Positions 27,245 to 34,525 of a stretch of DNA of 64,000 nucleotides are shown here, in pieces. Both the position numbers and the translations under genes were made by a program. Position 1 is the first letter of the stretch; the number at the start of each line of letters is the position of its first letter. A model generated the notes under the pieces. It saw nothing but the letters and a program-made list of their open reading frames with translations, searched no databases and was not told where the DNA came from. The stretch lies in assembly GCA_024707075.1 (NCBI GenBank), contig JANQAK010000001.1, positions 1,448,001-1,512,000 on the forward strand. The letters are read 5' to 3'. Source of the DNA: Afipia sp. GTDB taxonomy: Bacteria > Pseudomonadota > Alphaproteobacteria > Rhizobiales > Xanthobacteraceae.

Positions 27245-27826
27245 TTAGAGATTCGCCTGCGGGAATTGAGTTGCGGCGACGCGCGTGACCGGAATCAAAG
27301 CATCCTCGAACATCGCGAATGCGATCTCTGCGCCATGCACGATGCCCGCCGGATTCGACTGCGCGGCCGGATGATTTTCCAAGAGCGTCAGGAAACTCGG
27401 CCAGAACCGCTTGCCGAAACCGTGACGCAGATAGGCGGTGGCGTTCATCGCCTCGGAGTCGGGATGCTCCGCCAGGCGCGCGAGCATCACGCGCTCGCCC
27501 ATCCGCGATGCTTCAAGCACGTAGACCGCGCCGAGCATTTCCGCGATGGATTTGAAATCCGGCATCGGCATCGGATTGCAGACGATGCCTAACGTTTCGA
27601 GGTCGTGCGTGAGGGCGGGGGTGCGCACGCGCTGCTGCCAGTCGGGAATGTGCTGCTCGATTCCACCGGCTTCGAGCGCGGCCTCGATCGGAAACAGCGC
27701 TTCGGCCTGGCTGCGCAGAAAACCCTCGTAGTAGACCGGGATGGCGAGATCGAGCCGCGACAACGCAACGTCAAGACGGCCGTGCGACCTCCGCGTCGCC
27801 TCGCTGATGATCTCCCGGATCGCCAT
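27245..27826 (-). CDS. Biliverdin-forming heme oxygenase (BphO-type)
   Basis: This is a 193-residue cytosolic helical protein of the heme oxygenase family, which cleaves heme to biliverdin, CO and Fe(II). The proximal His is likely in EATRRSHGRLD (residues about 9-17). The distal helix carries GAVYVLEASRMGERVML, equivalent to the Gly-rich helix over heme. Such genes in this bacterial group usually supply biliverdin to a bacteriophytochrome; no phytochrome gene is in the window. ATG 27826 (MAIREIISEA) is the natural start. Confidence 0.8.
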   Translation of the reverse strand: MAIREIISEATRRSHGRLDVALSRLDLAIPVYYEGFLRSQAEALFPIEAALEAGGIEQHIPDWQQRVRTPALTHDLETLGIVCNPMPMPDFKSIAEMLGAVYVLEASRMGERVMLARLAEHPDSEAMNATAYLRHGFGKRFWPSFLTLLENHPAAQSNPAGIVHGAEIAFAMFEDALIPVTRVAATQFPQANL

Positions 27827-27942
27827 ATCTGCCGCCCTGGATGGCTTCGCCTTCGATCGCTGAGCCGGCTCCGGCCGATATGACCAAAGCCGGGCAATCA
27901 CATGCGATCAACGCCATCCCGGTCGAAAAGTTCCAGCGCCGC

Positions 27943-28497
27943 TTAGCGCGGCGCGCGCTTGGCCAGAATGCGCTGCAACGTCCGGCGGTGCATGTTCAGG
28001 CGGCGCGCCGTCTCTGAGACGTTGCGGTTGCACATTTCATAGATGCGCTGGATGTGCTCCCAGCGGACTCGGTCGGCGGACATCGGATTTTGCGGAAGCT
28101 GCGACTTGTCGGTTGAACTCGCCAGCAGGGCGGCCACCACGTCGTCCGCATCGGCGGGCTTCGACAGATAATCGACCGCGCCCATCTTCACCGCGGTGAC
28201 GGCGGTGGCGATGTTGCCGTAGCCGGTCAGCACGATAGCGCGCGCGTCAGGCCGTTGCCGCTTCAGCGCGGACACCACGTCGAGGCCGTTGCCGTCGCCG
28301 AGCCGCAAGTCGACCACCGCGAAAGCAGGAGGGGTCTTGTCGATGTGATGAAGGCCGTCGGACACATTGTCGCAGGTGCTCACTGCGAAGCCGCGCGTCT
28401 CCATGGCGCGCGCCAGCCGGTCGAGAAACGCCTTGTCATCCTCGACAATCAGCAAGGAACGGTCGGCAATTTCGGTCAAATCGGCAGTTGCGGTCAC
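27943..28497 (-). CDS. regR: RegR/ActR/PrrA-type redox response regulator
   Basis: This 184-residue regulator has a receiver domain with acidic pocket VEDD (residues 18-21) and phospho-acceptor Asp63 in AVVDLRLGDGNG. A Pro-rich-like linker follows, then a Fis-type helix-turn-helix at the C-terminus (NVSETARRLNMHRRTLQRIL). The HTH is nearly invariant in the RegA/ActR/PrrA/RegR family. The family controls redox-dependent genes such as nitrogen fixation, CO2 fixation and respiration. The gene follows its sensor regS on the same strand, 103 bp downstream. The senC/sco gene often found with this pair is absent here. Confidence 0.93.
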   Translation of the reverse strand: MTATADLTEIADRSLLIVEDDKAFLDRLARAMETRGFAVSTCDNVSDGLHHIDKTPPAFAVVDLRLGDGNGLDVVSALKRQRPDARAIVLTGYGNIATAVTAVKMGAVDYLSKPADADDVVAALLASSTDKSQLPQNPMSADRVRWEHIQRIYEMCNRNVSETARRLNMHRRTLQRILAKRAPR

Positions 28498-28600
28498 GTT
28501 TCAAGCCTCCTGATATGATCCTCACTGATATGGCGTGGCAATCGGGCGCTGCCAAGGCCGACAATCGTTAAGCCCTCTAAATCGGCACGGGCCGTGCGCG

Positions 28601-29932
28601 TTATTGCAGTGCGGCTGATGGAACTTCAGCGGTCTCGAAAGCGCTGCGTGGCCAGATAATCGTCACGACGGCGCCGTGGTCGGGAAACGTCCTGTTGGTG
28701 AAGGACACCTTCGCGCCGGTGCGCTCCAGTAGGGTGCGCGCGATGAAGACGCCGAGGCCGAGACCGCTGCGTTCGCCCTGCGCGTCTGCGGTGCGCCGCC
28801 GTGTCAGATACGGCTCGCCGATGCGCTTGAGAATATCCGGCGCGATTCCCGGCCCGTCATCGGAGATGACGATCTCGACCATGTTCGCATTCCACCATGC
28901 GTTGACCTCGACGCGCCCGCGCGCGAAATCGACGGCGTTCTCCAGAATGTTGCCGACGCCGTAGAGAATGGCCGGATTGCGCATGCCGACCGGCTCGGCA
29001 TCCTGTGAAAGCGCGATGCGAACCTTGATGGCGATGCCGAAGTCGCGATGCGGCGCGACGGTTTCCTCGATCAATGTCGACAGCGGCATCTGGTCGAATG
29101 GCGCGCCCTGCGATGAGAGCTGGGTGATCTTCGCCAGAATTTCCCGGCAGCGCTGCGCCTGCTCGCGCAGCGTTTTCAGATCGCCGCGGGCATGTTCGTC
29201 GAAGCCGTTGGCTTCAATGGCTTGCTCGAGTTCGCGCGAAATCAAGAAGATGGTGGACAGCGGCGTCCCCAGTTCGTGCGCGGCAGCGGCAGCGAGACCG
29301 TCGATCTGGGTCAGATGCTGTTCCCGCGTCAGCACGAGTTCGGTGGCGGCGAGCGCGTCGGACAGCTTGCGCGCTTCCTCGGTGACCTGAAACGCGTAAA
29401 GGCTGGTGACGCTCAGCGCCAGCATGATCGAGATCCAGACCGCGATCATGTAGGTGCGTGGCAGCACAAGCGGTTCTTCACCGTTCCAGGGCAGCGGCAG
29501 ATGGAAAAATCCCAGCGCCGTGGCGCAGGCGGCGGCGAAGATGCCGAGCGCCAGCGTGATCCGTGTCGGCAGTGCGGTCGCGGAGATCAGCACCGGCGCC
29601 AGGAAAAGAAATGAAAACGGATTCTGCAATCCGCCGGTGAGAAACAGCAGCGCGGCCAATTCGGCGATGTTCATCGCAAGCAGGGCTGCCGCATAGCGCG
29701 GCTCCAGGCGATGCACCGGGTCGAACGCAGTCTGGAGAGCGAGGTTGAGGGCGGACGACAGGGCGATGATGACCATGCAGGGGATCACCGGGACTTCGAA
29801 ATCAAGCCCTTCGGAGACGATGAAAATCGTCGCCATCTGTCCCAGCGCGGCGAGCCATCGCAGCCGCAGGATGGTGTCGAGGCGCACGTAGCGCCGCGGC
29901 TGGCGAAAATCGGTGTCGGCAAGTTCGCTCAT
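28601..29932 (-). CDS. regS: RegS/ActS/PrrB-type redox sensor histidine kinase
   Basis: This is a 443-residue inner-membrane kinase with about six TM helices in residues 25-185. The quinone-binding motif GGLQNPF lies at residues 100-106. The H-box AAAAHELGTPLSTI carries His219, and the redox-active cysteine is Cys262 in QRCREILAKI. The ATP-binding domain has DDGPGIAP and GLGLGVFIA. These are exactly the hallmarks of the RegB family, which senses the quinone pool and disulfide state. It phosphorylates RegR. It is divergent from the ABC transporter genes, with 96 bp between. Confidence 0.93.
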   Translation of the reverse strand: MSELADTDFRQPRRYVRLDTILRLRWLAALGQMATIFIVSEGLDFEVPVIPCMVIIALSSALNLALQTAFDPVHRLEPRYAAALLAMNIAELAALLFLTGGLQNPFSFLFLAPVLISATALPTRITLALGIFAAACATALGFFHLPLPWNGEEPLVLPRTYMIAVWISIMLALSVTSLYAFQVTEEARKLSDALAATELVLTREQHLTQIDGLAAAAAHELGTPLSTIFLISRELEQAIEANGFDEHARGDLKTLREQAQRCREILAKITQLSSQGAPFDQMPLSTLIEETVAPHRDFGIAIKVRIALSQDAEPVGMRNPAILYGVGNILENAVDFARGRVEVNAWWNANMVEIVISDDGPGIAPDILKRIGEPYLTRRRTADAQGERSGLGLGVFIARTLLERTGAKVSFTNRTFPDHGAVVTIIWPRSAFETAEVPSAALQ

Positions 29933-30028
29933 GCCGTATCCTTAACCTCCGGCTGCGCCGATCACAAATCGGCTCTGCGTAAGCGGCCTCTTGCAGACGA
30001 CGCCTTGTTGGCTCAATGAACGCAGATC

Positions 30029-30826
30029 ATGACCGCCCCGCTGACACCTCCGCGCGTCGCATCCCCCTCCGTTCCGGCCTCTTCCGACGCGGCGATCCAT
30101 GTCGACCGGCTGGTCAAGACCTACAAGACCACCCGCGCCGTGGACGACATCTCGTTTACGATTCCGCGCGGTTCTGTGACCGGTCTGCTTGGCGGCAATG
30201 GCGCCGGCAAGACCACCACCATTTCCATGATCATGGGGTTGGTATCGCCGACGTCGGGCCATGTCAGCGTGCTCGGATATGCGATGCCGGAGCGGCGATC
30301 CGAAGTTCTGGGGCGCATGAATTTCGAAAGTCCCTATGTCGATATGCCGGGTCGCCTGACGGTGCGGCAGAACCTCAATGTGTTTGGCCGGCTTTACGGC
30401 GTGCCGGACCTCAAGGAGCGGATCGCTTCGCTCGCGGCCGACCTTGATCTGAACGAGTTTCTCGACCGGCCGAGCGGCAAGCTGTCGGCGGGGCAGAAAA
30501 CGCGCGTAGCGCTTGCCAAGGCGCTGATCAACGAGCCGGAACTGCTGCTGCTGGATGAGCCGACCGCGTCGCTCGATCCGGATACCGCGGACTGGATCCG
30601 AAGCCATCTCGAGAATTATCGTAAGGCCCGCGGGGCGACGATCCTGCTGGCATCGCACAACATGCTTGAAGTCGAGCGGCTGTGCGATCGCGTCATCATC
30701 ATGAAGCGCGGGCGCATCGAGGATGATGATAGTCCCGCGGCCATTCTGGCGCGCTACAACCGCACCACGCTGGAAGAGGTGTTTCTCGATGTAGCCCGCG
30801 GCCGCGTGCAGCAGGTGGCGTCATGA
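30029..30826 (+). CDS. ABC-2 type transporter ATP-binding protein
   Basis: This is a 265-residue ATPase with Walker A GGNGAGKTT (about residues 57-65), a Q-loop near NFESPYVDMP, signature LSAGQKTRVALAKAL, Walker B LLLLDEPTASLDP and switch His in ASHNMLEVE. The sequence resembles the DrrA/NodI-like export ATPases. Its stop overlaps the next gene's start by ATGA, so it pairs with that permease. Exported substrate unknown. Confidence 0.88.
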   Translation: MTAPLTPPRVASPSVPASSDAAIHVDRLVKTYKTTRAVDDISFTIPRGSVTGLLGGNGAGKTTTISMIMGLVSPTSGHVSVLGYAMPERRSEVLGRMNFESPYVDMPGRLTVRQNLNVFGRLYGVPDLKERIASLAADLDLNEFLDRPSGKLSAGQKTRVALAKALINEPELLLLDEPTASLDPDTADWIRSHLENYRKARGATILLASHNMLEVERLCDRVIIMKRGRIEDDDSPAAILARYNRTTLEEVFLDVARGRVQQVAS

Positions 30827-31650
30827 GCCAGATGCAGCTTCAACGAAGCAGCTTCTGGCCGGCGCCTCATCGCATCGGCGCAATGATCCTGCGCCACTGG
30901 TATCTGCTCACGTCGTCATGGCCGCGGCTGCTTGAACTGATCTACTGGCCGGTGCTGCAATTGATTACGTGGGGTTTTTCCCAGGCCTACATTTCGCAGA
31001 ACGCGGGGTTCTTCGCCAAGGCCGGCGGCACGTTTATCGGCGCGGTGATCCTGTGGGACATCCTGTTTCGCGGCCAGCTGGGTTTCTCGATGTCGTTCCT
31101 CGAAGAGATGTGGTCGAAAAATCTCGGCAACCTGCTGATGAGCCCGCTCAAGGTCAGCGAGTACCTGATTTCGCTGATGGTGATGAGCGTGGTCCGGTTG
31201 GCCGTCGGCGTCGTTCCGATGACGATACTCGCCATCATGTTCTTCGGCTTCAATCTGTTCGGGTTCGGCTTCGCGCTGGTCGCGTTCTTCTGCAACCTGA
31301 TCTTCACAAGCTGGTCGTTCGGGCTGATCTCATCCGGGCTGGTGCTTCGCAACGGCATGGGCGCCGAGGGACTGGCCTGGACGCTGATGTTCGCGCTGCT
31401 GCCGCTGACCTGCGTCTATTATCCGGTCTCGGTGCTGCCGGGCTGGCTTCAGGTGATCGCCTGGATGCTGCCGCCGACCTACGTCTTTGAGGGCATGCGG
31501 GCGCTGCTGATCGATCGCGTCTTTCGGGCCGATTTGATGCTGGAGGCGCTGGCCATCAATGCGGTGCTGTTTGCCATGTCCACCGTGGCATTCCTGCTGC
31601 TCCTCAAGAGCGCCCGGAAGCATGGATCGCTGGTCCAGAGCGGGGAGTAG
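30823..31650 (+). CDS. ABC-2 type transporter permease
   Basis: This 275-residue inner-membrane protein has about six TM helices. After an N-terminal cytosolic helix (MILRHWYLLTSSWPRLLELI) come the first TM (YWPVLQLITWGFSQAYI) and a loop with LEEMWSKNLGNLLMSPLKVSEYL, the coupling-helix region shared by ABC-2 exporters. The last helices surround PVSVLPGWLQVIAWMLPPTYV. It is translationally coupled to the ATPase. It forms a two-gene exporter unit divergent from regS, whose cargo is not evident. Confidence 0.86.
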   Translation: MSQMQLQRSSFWPAPHRIGAMILRHWYLLTSSWPRLLELIYWPVLQLITWGFSQAYISQNAGFFAKAGGTFIGAVILWDILFRGQLGFSMSFLEEMWSKNLGNLLMSPLKVSEYLISLMVMSVVRLAVGVVPMTILAIMFFGFNLFGFGFALVAFFCNLIFTSWSFGLISSGLVLRNGMGAEGLAWTLMFALLPLTCVYYPVSVLPGWLQVIAWMLPPTYVFEGMRALLIDRVFRADLMLEALAINAVLFAMSTVAFLLLLKSARKHGSLVQSGE

Positions 31651-31751
31651 CGGCTCTGGGCGCGGGTTCCATCCCCCTTGTTAACTGTCTGCCCTGTATT
31701 CTGGGCAATTGACGCTTTGTCGCAGGCTCGACAGTATGCCGCGCCGCACAA

Positions 31752-31828
31752 CTAGTGATCCGGTTCTGACATTCGTATCACTTCTCGGCGGATACCTTTT
31801 ACGAATGTCAGAACCACAGGATCACTAG
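31752..31828. repeat. Long palindrome 1, CTAG-flanked (MITE/REP-like)
   Basis: The left arm 31752-31777 (CTAGTGATCC, then GGTTCTGACATTCGTA) pairs with 31800-31828, broken only by a 3-base bulge (31816-31818). That is 26 base pairs around a 22-base loop. Both ends are CTAG, a rare tetramer. It carries no gene. Confidence 0.85.
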
Positions 31829-31840
31829 AATCATAATTTG

Positions 31841-31915
31841 CTAGTGTCCTTTCGTATCCGACGTTCGCTCGGAAGGCGCTACAGAGTGGGGCGAACGTCG
31901 GATACGGGACACTAG
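31841..31915. repeat. Long palindrome 2, CTAG-flanked, directly before the phaZ ribosome-binding site
   Basis: CTAGTGTCC (31841-31849) pairs with GGACACTAG (31907-31915). CGTATCCGACGTTCGC (31853-31868) pairs with 31891-31906. A 3-base bulge TTT separates the two stems on the left arm. The structure ends where the phaZ Shine-Dalgarno (GGGAGCGAGGA) begins. It has the same terminal CTAGTG as palindrome 1 but a different inner stem. Confidence 0.85.
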
Positions 31916-31931
31916 GGAGCGAGGAATCACG

Positions 31932-33257
31932 ATGCCTATTGGTGAATTTGGCAGGCCGCCTGAATTGCCGTCCGAGGTCAGTCCTGCGCTGACCACGCCG
32001 ATGTACTGGATGTACGAGATGGGCCATGCCTCTCTGAATCCGGCGCGGGCAATGGCGGACATGACGAAGCTCATGTTCGAGAATCCCTTCAATCCGTTCG
32101 CCAGCACGGATGTCGGAAAGTCGATCGCCGCCGGTTGCGAACTGTTCGAGCGCACCACGCGCCGCTACGGCAAACCTGAATGGGGTCTCGACGACACCGA
32201 AGTCAACGGTGTGCGGGTGCCGGTCGAGGTGAAGACGGTCTGGGAAAAGCCGTTCTGCCGTCTGCTGCATTTCGAACGCCAGCTTACCCAGCCGCTCCGC
32301 ACGCCGCAGCCGCGCGTGCTGATCGTGGCGCCGATGTCGGGGCATTATGCAACACTTCTGCGCGGCACGGTGGAAGCCTTCCTGCCGGGGCATGACGTCT
32401 ACATCACCGACTGGGCCGATGCCCGCATGGTGCCGCTGGCGCAGGGCCGCTTCGATCTCGACGACTATGTCGACTACGTTATTGACATGATCCACACGCT
32501 CAAGGGCGATGTGCATGTTGTGGCTGTGTGCCAGCCCTCGGTGCCGGTTCTCGCCGCGGTCTCCGTCATGGAAGCCAACAAGGATCCTTACTTCCCGACA
32601 TCGATGACCTTGATGGGCGGGCCAGTCGATACCCGCCGCAACCCGACCGGCGTCAACGATCTCGCCGAAAAGAAGGGCATCGACTGGTTCCGCAACAACG
32701 TCATCACCAAGGTGCCGTTCCCGCATCCGGGATTCATGCGCGACGTCTATCCGGGCTTCCTTCAGCTCACCGGTTTCGTGAGCATGAACCTCGACCGCCA
32801 TGTCGATGCGCACAAGCGGCTGTTCGCCAACCTCGTGAAAGGCGACGGCGATCTCGTCGACAAGCACGTCGAGTTCTACGATGAGTATCTGGCAGTGATG
32901 GATCTCACCGCGGAATTCTATCTCCAGACCGTCGATCTGGTGTTCGTGAAGCACGCCTTGCCGAAAGGCCAGATGAAGCATCGCGGCAAACCGGTCGATC
33001 CGTCGAAAGTTCAACGTGTTGCGCTGATGACGGTGGAAGGCGAGAACGACGACATCTCGGGTCTCGGCCAGACGGAAGCCACGCATGGCCTGTGCAGTTC
33101 GATTCCTGATGCGCGGCGCGTGCATTATGTTCAGAAGGGCGTCGGCCATTACGGTGTGTTCAACGGTTCCCGCTTTAAGTCGGAAATCGTGCCGCGAATC
33201 TCCGATTTCATGCGTTCTTCGGCCCACACCAAGCTGGCCTTGGTCGCCGCGGAATAG
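31932..33257 (+). CDS. phaZ: Intracellular polyhydroxyalkanoate depolymerase
   Basis: This 441-residue cytosolic enzyme hydrolyses native PHB granules. The start of the family is seen in MYWMYEMGHASLNPARAMAD. The catalytic nucleophile is Cys200 in VVAVCQPSVPVLAA, where ordinary lipases have Ser; this is the known feature of PhaZ1-type depolymerases. The catalytic Asp is likely in LMTVEGENDDISG and the His in GVGHYGVFNG near the C-terminus. A strong Shine-Dalgarno (GGGAGCGAGGA, ending at 31924) precedes the ATG. Twin palindromes fill the upstream region and will form part of the leader if transcription starts ahead of them. No PHA synthase genes adjoin it. Confidence 0.93.
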   Translation: MPIGEFGRPPELPSEVSPALTTPMYWMYEMGHASLNPARAMADMTKLMFENPFNPFASTDVGKSIAAGCELFERTTRRYGKPEWGLDDTEVNGVRVPVEVKTVWEKPFCRLLHFERQLTQPLRTPQPRVLIVAPMSGHYATLLRGTVEAFLPGHDVYITDWADARMVPLAQGRFDLDDYVDYVIDMIHTLKGDVHVVAVCQPSVPVLAAVSVMEANKDPYFPTSMTLMGGPVDTRRNPTGVNDLAEKKGIDWFRNNVITKVPFPHPGFMRDVYPGFLQLTGFVSMNLDRHVDAHKRLFANLVKGDGDLVDKHVEFYDEYLAVMDLTAEFYLQTVDLVFVKHALPKGQMKHRGKPVDPSKVQRVALMTVEGENDDISGLGQTEATHGLCSSIPDARRVHYVQKGVGHYGVFNGSRFKSEIVPRISDFMRSSAHTKLALVAAE

Positions 33258-33260
33258 GGC

Positions 33261-33285
33261 TTTTCGCGCCGGATTTGCGCGAAAA
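33261..33285 (+). terminator. Terminator-like hairpin after phaZ
   Basis: TTTTCGCGC (33261-33269) and GCGCGAAAA (33277-33285) form a perfect 9-bp stem with a 7-base loop, 3 bp after the phaZ stop. A short T-run (ATTTT) follows about 8 bases later, so efficiency is uncertain. Confidence 0.5.
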
Positions 33286-33595
33286 TGCCCATTTTACGGG
33301 GGATTCCGGCGTTTTGCGCGGCGGAGTCCTCCCGCGCTCCACATAAGCTATTGATTCTGAATGTATTTTACAGATTCATAATTGAGGCGCAGAAGTGAAT
33401 TTTCCTGCTCGTTTCCGAAGGCGGATTCAACCTAGAAATGAATCGATAGTTCAGGTTTCATCCCCCCGGATGTAGGAGGCTAAGCCTTTAAAACTACGAT
33501 ATATTGGGCAAATGATTTGTTTTTGCGCCGATGAATTCCACTGGCGGCGGATATGGCAAAATCCCGGCGAATTCCTGCTGTCCGGGTCCGCTGAC
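33286..33595. other. AT-richer intergenic stretch, no gene seen
   Basis: About 310 bp are noticeably lower in GC than the surroundings. No open frame, tRNA or strong hairpin is seen. It probably contains the promoter of the following metallopeptidase gene. An alternative ATG at 33512 would place the last 84 bp inside that gene. Confidence 0.4.
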
Positions 33596-34351
33596 ATGGC
33601 TTTTCGCGCACTTCTTTACCGCCGGCCGACCGAACCGCGCACGCTCGCGGTGAAAATCGGCTCCTCCACCTACACGATTCAGTTGCGTCGTCATCGCCGC
33701 GCGCGCCGATACACGCTGCGCATTCATCCGAGCAGGCGTGAAGCCATTCTCACCATGCCTCCGCGCGGAAATCTGTATGAAGCCAAGGACTTCGCGCAGC
33801 GTCACGGTGCCTGGATCGCGGCGCGCCTCGGTGGTTTGCCGAAAGCGGCGCCGTTTTCACCCGGCGCATCGATCCCGTTGCGCGGTATTCCGCACCGGAT
33901 CGTGCATCGCGCCGGCGAACGTGGAACCGTCTGGCCGGATACGCGTGATAACGGCGACAAAATTCTCTGCGTTGCAGGCGACGTTGAGTTCATTGATCGC
34001 CGCGTTCACGACTTCCTCAAGCGCGAAGCGCGCCGCGAACTGACCGAGGCCTCGCACCGGTATGCGGAGGTGCTCGGGGTCAAGGTGAAGCGCATCACCA
34101 TCCGCGATCAGTCGAGCCGATGGGGGTCATGCACCTCGGCGGGGGCGCTGTCGTTCTCGTGGCGGCTCATTCTCGCGCCGCATTACGTGCTGGATTATCT
34201 TGCCGCGCATGAAGTCGCGCATCTGGTCGAGATGAATCACTCGGCGCGATTCTGGAAGGTCGTGGCCAAGATTTGTCCTGCGACGGAGCGCGCCAAGCGG
34301 TGGCTCGACACCCACGGCAACGATCTGCATCGCTACGGGATTGAAGATTAG
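33596..34351 (+). CDS. YgjP/SprT-like M48-family zinc metallopeptidase (DUF45)
   Basis: This 251-residue protein has the zinc motif HEVAHLVEMNHS (HExxH) at about residues 205-216. It is preceded by ITIRDQSSRWGSCTSAGALS and FSWRLILAPHYVLDY, which define the YgjP (DUF45/M48-like) group. The N-terminal part RYTLRIHPSRREAILTMP is also conserved. Cytosolic, with substrates mostly unknown. ATG 33596 (MAFRALLY) is preferred; ATG 33512 would add 28 residues of atypical sequence. Convergent with the PBP1A gene, with a palindromic repeat between. Confidence 0.82.
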   Translation: MAFRALLYRRPTEPRTLAVKIGSSTYTIQLRRHRRARRYTLRIHPSRREAILTMPPRGNLYEAKDFAQRHGAWIAARLGGLPKAAPFSPGASIPLRGIPHRIVHRAGERGTVWPDTRDNGDKILCVAGDVEFIDRRVHDFLKREARRELTEASHRYAEVLGVKVKRITIRDQSSRWGSCTSAGALSFSWRLILAPHYVLDYLAAHEVAHLVEMNHSARFWKVVAKICPATERAKRWLDTHGNDLHRYGIED

Positions 34352-34358
34352 GTGAATC

Positions 34359-34491
34359 TCGTCGTTCCGGCCAAGCGAAGCGCGAGCCGGGACCCATAAC
34401 CACCGGCTTATCCAATAAAGCGCGATGGTTGGACGTTCCTCGAACAAGATACCCTGACAGGGATGATGGGTCCCGGCGAACGCCGGGACGA
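34359..34491. repeat. Dispersed palindromic repeat between convergent genes
   Basis: The outer arms TCGTTCCGGC and GCCGGGACGA and the inner arms GCCGGGACCCA (34386-34396) / TGGGTCCCGGC (34467-34477) make a nested palindrome of about 130 bp. It resembles the CCGGGACCC-type repeats common in genomes of this family. It lies 8 bp after one stop and 35 bp before the other, and may end transcription from both sides. Confidence 0.7.
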
Positions 34492-34525
34492 TCTTGGAAT
34501 GCGGTGCGCGTTCAGAAATGCGCCG

